Positions 52,034 to 64,000 of a DNA stretch of 64,000 bases are shown here, in pieces; the stretch's first letter is position 1, and every line of letters starts with the position of its first letter. Where the stretch lies: assembly GCF_006716565.1 (NCBI RefSeq), contig NZ_VFPG01000001.1:1860001-1924000 (forward strand), given 5' to 3'. The notes under the pieces are model-generated. The model did not search any database. It was not told the origin of the DNA and worked only from the letters and a program-made list of their open reading frames with translations. This stretch comes from Nocardia bhagyanarayanae (lineage in GTDB: Bacteria > Actinomycetota > Actinomycetes > Mycobacteriales > Mycobacteriaceae). Position numbers and translations under genes: made by a program.

Positions 52034-52669
52034 TCAGAGCTTTGCTCGGAGTCCGGCCAGGACGATCCGCAGTCCGTCGCGGAATTCGATTTCCGGATCT
52101 CCGGTGGCGGCCGCGTGGGCGATCTCGATCAGTCTGGGGAATCGGTCGGCGGGTAGTTGCGCGACGCGTTCCGTGGCGGCGGCGCGGTCTCCGTCGGTGG
52201 GTGCCGAGAGCGGGTTGGTGAGTTCGGCTTGGGCGAAGCCGGTCACGAAGCCGGACACCGCACGGAAGGCGACCAGCAGATCGAGCCCTGATCTTCCGGA
52301 GTCGGCGAGGGCCTGCAGCAGCGCCTCGGCGGGTGTGAGGGTGGGGATGTCGAAGCTGCGCCGGGTCAGGATCAATGGAATGGCGTGCGGGTGGGCACGC
52401 ACCGCCCGCCACATGGCCTCGGCGATCGCGAAAACGCGCGCCTCCCAATCGCCGCCCGCGTCGGTCCACCGCGTCTCGGTCATCACGGCCTCGGTGACCA
52501 ATTCTTCGAGACCCTCGCGACCGTCGACGTAGTTGTAGATCGTCATCGCCCCCGTCCCCAGTTCGGCGGCGAGATTGCGCATGGTGAGACCGGCGAGTCC
52601 CTGCTCGTCCACCAGCGCCAGCGCGGCCGTCTGCAGTTGTGCCCGGGTGAACTTTCTGGGTGCCGGCAT
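52034..52669 (-). CDS. TetR family regulator
   Basis: A 211-residue repressor. The N-terminal helix-turn-helix is FTRAQLQTAALALVDEQG followed by LTMRNLAAELGTGAMTIYNYVDGREGL; the C-terminal domain resembles the TetR_C tetracycline-repressor class (ETRWTDAGGDWEARV, PHAIPLILTRR). It is divergent from an alpha/beta hydrolase gene and the shared gap holds a strong dyad, so it probably represses both itself and the hydrolase. Confidence 0.9.
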   Translation of the reverse strand: MPAPRKFTRAQLQTAALALVDEQGLAGLTMRNLAAELGTGAMTIYNYVDGREGLEELVTEAVMTETRWTDAGGDWEARVFAIAEAMWRAVRAHPHAIPLILTRRSFDIPTLTPAEALLQALADSGRSGLDLLVAFRAVSGFVTGFAQAELTNPLSAPTDGDRAAATERVAQLPADRFPRLIEIAHAAATGDPEIEFRDGLRIVLAGLRAKL

Positions 52670-52680
52670 GGCCCTCCCTT

Positions 52681-52737
52681 GTTTAAGTACGTCGTACGTG
52701 ATTAACTGGCCGTCGTTCACGTACAACGTACCTAAAC
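52681..52737. promoter_or_regulatory. TetR operator pair
   Basis: A 21-bp inverted repeat with two mismatches: GTTTAAGTACGTCGTACGTG.. at 52681 faces its complement at 52717, 15 bases apart. Each arm holds a smaller GTACG-CGTAC palindrome, so two repressor dimers could bind. It lies between the divergent starts. Confidence 0.8.
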
Positions 52738-52747
52738 GGAGAGTCGC

Positions 52748-53635
52748 ATGACTATTCGCACCACATTCCCGTCCGGAACAGACGAATGCGCGGCATGGCT
52801 GACGCTGCCCGAGCGGCCCGGCCCGCATCCGGCCGTCGTTCTCGTCCACGGCGGCGGCGCGACACACGAGATGATGCTCGGGCAGTACGAGAAGTGGTTC
52901 GCACAGGCCGGCTTCGCCGTGGTGGCCTTCGATTTTCGTCACCTCGGCGAATCGGGCGGTCGACCGCGCCAGCTGGTGAGCCAACGTCGCTACGCCGAAG
53001 ATGTCGACGCCGCACTGGCTTTCGCCCGCTCCAGGCCCGAACTCGATCCGCGACGCGTCGCGCTCTGGGGGACCTCCTTCGGCGCGAGCCACGTTCTGGC
53101 GGCGGCTGCCCGGCACCACGATCTGCGTGCCGCGGTCGTCCAGTGTCCGGTCTTCAGTGGACGTGCCGTCGTCTCCCGAGCCGGAGTACGGCATCTACTC
53201 CGATTCACGGCCCCGATCGTCGCCGACCTGACACGCGCCGCACTCCGACGGTCACGCCGCTACGTCCAGCTGGTCGGAAAACCCGGCGAGCTGGCGTTCG
53301 TGAATCAGCCCGGCGCCCTCGAAGGGTGGCAGTCGGTGACGCCTCCCGGATACCGCTTCGACAATCGGATCACAGCGGCCTCCGGCCTCGGCATGCTGTT
53401 CTACAACGCCGCATCCGCCGCGCCACGCGTACGCTGCCCACTGCTGGTGTGCGCCAGCGAGCACGAGAACCTCATCGACCCCGCCATCGTCGGTCGGGTC
53501 GCCGCCGCCGCGCCGGGGGCCGTCCTGAAGCACTACGACGCCGATCACTTCACCGTGTATCACCCGCCGGTGGTCGAGCAGATCGTCGCCGACCAGATCG
53601 ACTTCCTGACCGCACACCTCACCCCGAGCGCATAG
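52748..53635 (+). CDS. Alpha/beta hydrolase under TetR control
   Basis: A 295-residue hydrolase of the dienelactone/peptidase-S15-like class. GTSFG at 108-112 holds Ser110; VLVHGGGATHEMM is the oxyanion loop, FDFRHLGESGG follows, and HFTVYH near the C-terminus gives the histidine. No signal peptide. GGAGAG precedes the ATG. Divergence from the TetR gene suggests induction by its substrate, unknown. Confidence 0.87.
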   Translation: MTIRTTFPSGTDECAAWLTLPERPGPHPAVVLVHGGGATHEMMLGQYEKWFAQAGFAVVAFDFRHLGESGGRPRQLVSQRRYAEDVDAALAFARSRPELDPRRVALWGTSFGASHVLAAAARHHDLRAAVVQCPVFSGRAVVSRAGVRHLLRFTAPIVADLTRAALRRSRRYVQLVGKPGELAFVNQPGALEGWQSVTPPGYRFDNRITAASGLGMLFYNAASAAPRVRCPLLVCASEHENLIDPAIVGRVAAAAPGAVLKHYDADHFTVYHPPVVEQIVADQIDFLTAHLTPSA

Positions 53636-53732
53636 CCGCCGCCCTCGACGTCTTCAGACTCCATCGACAACCGCAAGCGCTGAAGCAGCGACGCGCGGTG
53701 TCGAAATGAATCCGGCGCGACGGCCGAGTCTC

Positions 53733-57737
<4,005 letters not shown>

Positions 57738-57741
<4 letters not shown>

Positions 57742-59114
57742 CGATATTCTCGCAATCGAGGCCAGAGACCGAGACCGACGTAGGCTGCGGCGACGATGCC
57801 GAGCGCCATGGCGCCGGTCGCGAGGTAGTCGAGCACCCGGACGGCCTGGGAGATCTCGTCGCGCAGGGTGTTTCGCGTTTCGGTGATGCCGTTGCCGAGC
57901 GAGCGGTCCAGCGCTTCGACGTGCGCCGTCGACTGGGCCGCGCCGGGTCCGGTGGCCACCGCGGCCGCGCCGATGAAGTCGCCGCGCGCGAGGGCGTCGT
58001 TCATCCGCTGGTGCGACGAGCGCCAACGGTCCAGCGCGGCACGGGCATTCGCGACGTTCTCGATCGCGGGCGCGGCATTCGGGTAGCCGCTGAGCAGCTC
58101 GTCGAGGCGGGCGATGCCCGCGTCGAAGGTGCGGTCGTAGTCGCCGGTCGCGTCGCGGCGCACCAGTTTCAGCGTCTCCGCGGCACGCGCCTGCTGGGCG
58201 AGGATGCGTCCTTCGATCAGCCGGGAGGCGGGCACGGCGCCGTCGTCGCGTCCGCTGATCATCGAAGTGGCCGACACCGATCCGGCGATCACCGTCCACG
58301 CCAACAGAATCAGCATCGCCGCGGAGGCGAGCAGCAGACCGGCGTTGAAGGTGCGCCGCCACCGCCGCGCCAGCTGGGTCTGCGCCCAGACCAGCACGAC
58401 CAGCACGAGGATCAACAGGCCGATGGCCGCCCACGGCGGACGGACGTGGGCGCGCTGCGCGGCGTTCACGGCCTCGACGCGGTGGTCCTGGAGTTCCTCC
58501 GCCATCGGAAGCATGGTGGTCTGCATCTGATTCGACGCTTCGCTCAGATAGGCGGCGCCGACCGGATACCCGCTGCGATTGTTGGTGCGCGCGGTCTCGA
58601 TCAGCCCGGTGTACACCGGTAGCTCGGTCGCGATGCTGGTCCGCAGCCGCACGTCCGCGCCAGGGTCGGGGTGACCGACGGTGTGCCCGGACTGGGCGAC
58701 CAGCTCGGCCGCCGCCTCGCCGACCGCCTGGGAGTACCTCTCGCGCACCGCTTCCGGCTCGACGCCGCCCGCGATGAAGGCGGTGCTCGCCGCCGCGTCG
58801 GCGATGGACAGCGACGCGTAGAGGCGGTGCGCGGAGTGCGCGTCGGGCTCGGTGTCGTCGAGCAGAATGCGCAGCGCCTCTTGGCGATCGCTCACCGTCG
58901 ACGCGGTCACCACGCCCGCGGTCAGGCAGAGGCCGATGAGCAGCAATCCGATGGCAATCAGGCGGCCCGGGGAAGAATTCGCGAAGGATCGCAGGTTGGC
59001 GGGATCGAGGTGCTCGCGGACCGCGGCGGCGGACGCGGCGCCGAACGGCAGGCGCGCCTGCTCGGCGACGGCCGACGGCGGCCGCGTGGCCGCCAGCTGC
59101 TCGGTCCGAGCCAT
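57738..59114 (-). CDS. glnX: Transmembrane sensor GlnX
   Basis: A 458-residue membrane protein with four hydrophobic segments: RLIAIGLLLIGLCLTAGVV (about 51), WAAIGLLILVLVVLVWAQ (about 220), LLLASAAMLILLAWTVIAG (about 255), and a last one near 435. Between them are two external four-helix-like domains. This matches M. tuberculosis GlnX, which joins GlnH outside to PknG inside. First gene of the glnX-glnH-pknG operon; divergent from mutT3. Confidence 0.9.
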
Positions 59115-59256
59115 CGTCCACCTCCGGGTCCACGCCCCACCTGTGCGCCTGCGTCGCAGTTTATTGTGGTCCTACCGGTGCCGTGGCGTGTGAAACACCC
59201 CCTGCTGGGTGCTCTGCGGTGCGAACACGACAACGGCTGGATGAGGATGGTTAGCG

Positions 59257-59940
59257 ATGCGCGGTGACGGCGACGGGTGGTCGCGAGGCCCGGACGGCCT
59301 GAAACATTGGGGTCGGTTCGGCGCTGCCGGATTGTTGCTGCGCGCGCCGCTCCCGGCGGGTGGCTCGGCGGTGCTGCTCCAGCACCGCGCCCTGTGGAGT
59401 CACCAGGGCGGCACTTGGGCGCTGCCGGGCGGCGCCCGCGACAGCCACGAGACCCCGGTGCACGCGGCGGTGCGCGAAGCCTGGGAGGAGGCGGGGATCC
59501 ACCCGGCCGACGTCCGGGTGCGCGGCGAACGAATCACGGCGTCCGCGCTCAGCGGCTGGACCTACACCACGGTGATCGCCGACGCGGTGATGACCTTGCC
59601 GACCAACGCCAACCGCGAGAGCACCGAACTGGCCTGGGTGCCGGAGGACGAGGTCGAGGCGCGGCCGCTGCACCCTGGTTTCGCCGTCGCCTGGCCCGCC
59701 TTGCGTGCGGTCCCGGCCCGTGCCGATCTCACCGAGCTCGACGACTCGCGTGCCCTCGCCGCGGCCCTTCCGCGCACCGTCGACCTCGCCGACCAGGGAT
59801 TCGTCTGGCTGCACTCGGACCCAGAAGGTCCGGGCGGCGTCGCGCTGATCGTCGAGGCGACGAGCGAGGAACCCGAGGCTCACGAGCTGCCGTCTCCGGT
59901 CGCCGTGCTGTCGCTGACCAGGGGACAGATTCTGGGCTAG
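59257..59940 (+). CDS. mutT3: NUDIX hydrolase MutT3
   Basis: A 227-residue NUDIX protein. The Nudix box is at 58-80: [23 protein letters not shown], given here as GGARDSHE and REAWEEAG. MutT family members clear oxidised or unwanted nucleotides such as 8-oxo-dGTP. The position between glnX and thiE equals Rv0413. Its stop overlaps the end of thiE by four bases, tail to tail. Confidence 0.9.
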   Translation: MRGDGDGWSRGPDGLKHWGRFGAAGLLLRAPLPAGGSAVLLQHRALWSHQGGTWALPGGARDSHETPVHAAVREAWEEAGIHPADVRVRGERITASALSGWTYTTVIADAVMTLPTNANRESTELAWVPEDEVEARPLHPGFAVAWPALRAVPARADLTELDDSRALAAALPRTVDLADQGFVWLHSDPEGPGGVALIVEATSEEPEAHELPSPVAVLSLTRGQILG

Positions 59941-60641
59941 GTCCTGCTGTTGGCGAGCAGCGCGGACTTCAGTTCGCCTGCCGCGGCCTCGGGATCGCGG
60001 GCCTCGGTGATCGCCCGCACCACCACGATCCGGTCGGCGCCCGCCGCGAGCAGTTCGGGCAGCCGCTGCTGATCGATGCCGCCGATGGCGAACCAGGGCC
60101 TGGTCGGGTGCGCGTCGGCGGTGGAGCGGATCAGCTCGATGCCTGCGGCCTGGCGACCCGGCTTGGTCGGCGTGGACCACACCGGACCGGTGCAGAAGTA
60201 GTCGATGTGCTCGTCGATGGCGGCGAGACCGGCCTGCGCCCTGTTGTGCGTCGAGCGGCCGATCACCACGTCCGGTCCGAGGATGCGGCGCGCGTACCAC
60301 GGCGGCAGGTCACCCTGGCCGAGGTGCAGCACGTCGGCGTTCGCGGCCAGCGCGATGTCGGCGCGGTCGTTCACCGCGAGCAGCGCGCCGTGCCTGCGGG
60401 TGGCGGCCTTCAGCTCCGCGAGCGCGCCGAGTTCCGCCTTGGCCTCCATCGGCCCGAACTTGGCCTCGCCCGGTGATCCCTTGTCTCTGAGCTGGATGAT
60501 GTCGACCCCGCCCGCGAGCGCGGCTTCGGCGAACTTGGCCAGATCGCCCTTCTCGCGCCGGGCGTCGGTGCACAGATAGAGCCGCGCGGTGGCCAGGCGC
60601 TCCCGTGGCGGCAGCGTTCGGTTCGGGAGGGAGGGTTGCAC
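59937..60641 (-). CDS. thiE: Thiamine-phosphate synthase
   Basis: A 234-residue TIM-barrel enzyme that joins the pyrimidine and thiazole phosphates to thiamine phosphate. [42 protein letters not shown] and [14 protein letters not shown] are signatures. A GTG start is chosen (VQPSLPN); the true start could be a little further in. Divergent from thiO. Confidence 0.94.
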   Translation of the reverse strand: MQPSLPNRTLPPRERLATARLYLCTDARREKGDLAKFAEAALAGGVDIIQLRDKGSPGEAKFGPMEAKAELGALAELKAATRRHGALLAVNDRADIALAANADVLHLGQGDLPPWYARRILGPDVVIGRSTHNRAQAGLAAIDEHIDYFCTGPVWSTPTKPGRQAAGIELIRSTADAHPTRPWFAIGGIDQQRLPELLAAGADRIVVVRAITEARDPEAAAGELKSALLANSRT

Positions 60642-60764
60642 GCCTTCGACGGTAGCCGCGCTACCGTGGGGATGCGAACAGGAGGCGGGCCGGGCATGGC
60701 GGCCGAGGCGCGCCGGCATGGCGCGTGAGGACCCCCGCGCGGATGAGAATTGTAGGTGGACAGA

Positions 60765-61858
60765 ATGCGGACTCTCGCCGTCGTCGGTGGCGGCGCCATC
60801 GGGCTGGCGGTGGCGTGGCGGGCCGCCGAGGCGGGATGGCAGGTCACGCTGTTCGATCCGGCCGTCGGATCGGGCGCGTCGTGGGTAGCCGGAGGGATGC
60901 TGGCGCCGCTGTCCGAGGGCTGGCCCGGTGAGGATCGCGTTCTGGAATTCGGCGCCGCCGCGCTGGCCCGCTGGCCGGAGTTCGCGGCCCGGCTGGAGTC
61001 CGTGTCGGGCGCTGAGGTCTTCGTCGCCGACGAGACACTGACCGTCGCGCTGGACGGCGCCGACGCCGCCGATCTCCGCACCGTCGCCGACTGGGTCGGC
61101 GGACACGGTCACGAGTTGCGCGTGCTCGACCGCGCGGGCGTCCGCGAACTGGAACCGGCACTCGCTCGCACCGTGCGCGCGGGTTTGCTGGCGGCGGCCG
61201 AACCCGCCATCGACAACCGGCGGCTGCTCGACGCCTTGCGGCACGCCGTGGCCGCCGCGGGCGTCGAACTGCGCGCCGAGGAGGTCACCGATCTCGACGC
61301 GCTCGCCTTCGATCAGATCGTGCTCGCCGCCGGCGCCGCCTCGGCGCGGCTGTGGCCGGGACTTCCGGTGCGGCCCGTCAAGGGGGAGATCCTGCGCCTG
61401 CGTCACCGGCCGGGCGCCGCGCCGGCGCCGCGCCGGGTGATCCGGGCAAGGGTGCACGGCAGGCCGGTGTATCTGGTCCCGCGCCGGGACGGGATCGTCG
61501 TCGGCGCAACGCAATACGAGGCGGGTTTCGACACGGCGGTGACCGTGGCGGGCGTCCGCGACCTGATCGCCGACGCCGAGGCCGTGCTGCCCGGAATCGG
61601 CGAATACGAACTCGCCGAGGCGGCCGCGGGTTCCCGGCCCGGCAGCCCCGACAACCTACCGCTGATCGGCAGGCTCACCGACCGGCTGATCGCCGCCACC
61701 GGGCACGGCCGCAACGGCATGCTCACCGTGCCGCTGACCGTCGACGCGGTGCTGAGCCTGTTGTCCGGCACGGTGCTGCCGGAAGCGAAAGCCGCCGACC
61801 CGCACCGCTTTTCGACGACGCCGGTAGCGTCGTCCCTATCCACCGCAGGAGGAGTTCG

Positions 61859-61862
<4 letters not shown>
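60765..61862 (+). CDS. thiO: Glycine oxidase ThiO
   Basis: A 365-residue FAD-dependent oxidase of the DAO family that turns glycine into the imine used for the thiazole ring. GGGAIG (8-13) is the FAD loop; [23 protein letters not shown] and [13 protein letters not shown] follow the family. ATG chosen after AGGTGG; an in-frame GTG lies three codons upstream. Its stop overlaps thiS (ATGA). Confidence 0.92.
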
Positions 61863-62828
<966 letters not shown>

Positions 62829-62922
62829 ACTACGCGACTCAGGGGCGACTCATCCGCAAGGATGACGCGATCGACAACTTTGTAGTGACGCGCGACGCGC
62901 GGTTTTGCGGAATGCTGGACCC

Positions 62923-63867
62923 ATGATCGAACTGAGGGGCCTGACCAAACATTACGGCCAGACCGCCGCGGTTCAGGATCTGTCCTTCACCGTGCGACCC
63001 GGACAGGTGACGGGCTTCCTGGGACCGAACGGCGCAGGCAAGTCCACGACGATGCGGATGATCCTGGGCCTCGACAAGCCGACCGCGGGTACCGCGCTCA
63101 TTCAGGGCAAGCAGTACCACGAGCTGGACCATCCGCTGCGGACCGTCGGCGCGCTGCTGGACGCCAAGTGGGTGCATCCGAACCGTTCGGCGCGTTCGCA
63201 CCTGCAATGGCTCGCGGCGTCCAACGGCATCGCCAAGTCCCGGGTGGACGAGGTGCTGCGGCTGGTCGGACTCTCCGAGGTCGCGGGCAAGAACGCGGGC
63301 GGTTTCTCGCTGGGCATGTCGCAGCGGCTCGGCCTGGCGGGCGCCCTGCTCGGCGATCCCGAGGTGCTGCTGTTCGACGAGCCGGTGAACGGCCTCGACC
63401 CGGAGGGCATCCTGTGGATCCGCCGGTTCATGCAGCGGCTGGCGGCCGAGGGGCGCACCGTGCTGGTCTCCAGCCACCTGCTTTCCGAGATGGCGCAGAC
63501 CGCCGAGCACCTGGTGGTGATCGGGCGCGGTCAGCTGATCGCCGACACCACCACGCGAGAGTTCATCGAGCGCGCCTCCGAGCAGTCGGTGCGGGTGCGC
63601 AGCCCGCAGCTCGACCAGCTGCGCAGCCTGCTCACATCCAACGGCATGACCGTCCGTGAGGACGGCGCGGGCGGGGACGGACCCGCGCTGCTCGTCGCGG
63701 GCGTCCCGAGCGACGCGGTCGGCAAACTGGCCGGCGCGAACGACATCACGCTGTTCGAGCTCTCGCCGCAGCGGGCCTCGCTGGAGGAGGCGTTCATGCG
63801 GATGACGGGTGGTTCGGTGCAGTACCACGGCGAAGGTTTCGATCAGGTGATGGGAGGTGCGCTCTGA
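62923..63867 (+). CDS. ABC transporter ATP-binding protein
   Basis: A 314-residue ABC-2 type ATPase. Walker A GPNGAGKST (34-42), signature FSLGMSQRLG, Walker B VLLFDEPVNGLDP and the switch SSHLL are intact. The C-terminal extension (about 220-314) is typical of drug- or lipid-export ATPases of the DrrA/CcmA type. It shares a TGATG junction with the permease gene. Substrate unknown. Confidence 0.92.
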   Translation: MIELRGLTKHYGQTAAVQDLSFTVRPGQVTGFLGPNGAGKSTTMRMILGLDKPTAGTALIQGKQYHELDHPLRTVGALLDAKWVHPNRSARSHLQWLAASNGIAKSRVDEVLRLVGLSEVAGKNAGGFSLGMSQRLGLAGALLGDPEVLLFDEPVNGLDPEGILWIRRFMQRLAAEGRTVLVSSHLLSEMAQTAEHLVVIGRGQLIADTTTREFIERASEQSVRVRSPQLDQLRSLLTSNGMTVREDGAGGDGPALLVAGVPSDAVGKLAGANDITLFELSPQRASLEEAFMRMTGGSVQYHGEGFDQVMGGAL

Positions 63868-64000
63868 TGGGCGTGTTGGCAGCGGAACGAATCAAACTCA
63901 CCTCGACCAGGTCGCCCTGGTGGTGCGCCGCCCTGACGGTGGTCTTCGCCCTCGGCATCACCGCGCTGTTCAGCCTGCTGCTGAACGTGTCGATGAACGC
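63867..64000 (+). CDS. ABC-2 permease, 5' part
   Basis: Only the first 44 codons are in the window. They read MGVLAAERIKLTSTRSPWW and then a hydrophobic helix, the usual N-terminus of ABC-2 permeases that pair with such ATPases. The start overlaps the ATPase stop by one base. Confidence 0.85.
   Translation, partial: MGVLAAERIKLTSTRSPWWCAALTVVFALGITALFSLLLNVSMN

Noticed and set aside
60642..60764. Possible TPP riboswitch before thiO or thiE
   Set aside because: Neither strand shows the CUGAGA or CCUGAUC-UAAUGCCAGCG core; only a small GGTAGC/GCTACC hairpin is present.

Overview
The window is high-GC actinobacterial chromosome, most likely Nocardia or a close relative in the Mycobacteriales. 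This rests on gene order and family content rather than any database search. Three blocks follow the Mycobacterium tuberculosis order: (i) GH76, DedA, fba, a membrane protein, DUF3151, an M50 protease with its partner, and purA (Rv0357c-Rv0365c region); (ii) rhodanese-metZ (Rv0390-Rv0391); (iii) fgd, pta, ackA, pknG-glnH-glnX, mutT3, thiE, thiO-thiS-thiG (Rv0407-Rv0417). F420-dependent glucose-6-phosphate dehydrogenase, an EmbR-type regulator, a fused HadA/HadB-like dehydratase and the PknG-GlnH-GlnX module all fit this group.

Layout. 1-8 kb: GH76 end, two DedA proteins, fructose-bisphosphate aldolase, EmbR-like regulator, two exported proteins and a mycolate-type dehydratase. 8-17 kb: a 1289-residue low-complexity membrane protein with 17-residue repeats, DUF3151, a FUSC exporter, an M50 protease coupled to an unknown protein, and purA. 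17-27 kb: a large LuxR-type ATPase regulator, a repeat-rich gene-poor stretch, a small lipoprotein, DUF998, a hydrolase, Ogt, a MocR regulator and a CoA transferase. 27-30 kb: a lower-GC four-gene cassette resembling a type VII secretion toxin locus, flanked by imperfect 67-bp direct repeats. 30-40 kb: housekeeping and membrane genes, including a SAM-IV-like riboswitch before rhodanese-metZ and an iron box before fprA. 40-43.5 kb: a second accessory stretch with an ECF sigma factor operon and two broken ORFs. 43.8-64 kb: RpiB-like isomerase, DJ-1/MarR pair, HAD hydrolase, then the conserved fgd-to-thiG block and the start of an ABC transporter.

Functional links. Central carbon: fba; pta-ackA for acetyl-CoA/acetate exchange; fgd, which supplies reduced F420 to the adjacent deazaflavin-dependent nitroreductase-type enzyme. 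Nitrogen signalling: GlnX and GlnH are thought to sense amino acids outside the cell and control the kinase PknG. Thiamine: thiE, thiO, thiS and thiG make and join the thiazole. Sulfur: rhodanese and MetZ sit behind a riboswitch that responds to S-adenosylmethionine. The best candidates for undescribed biology are the 27-30 kb toxin-like cassette and the 40.9-42.8 kb sigma-factor operon.
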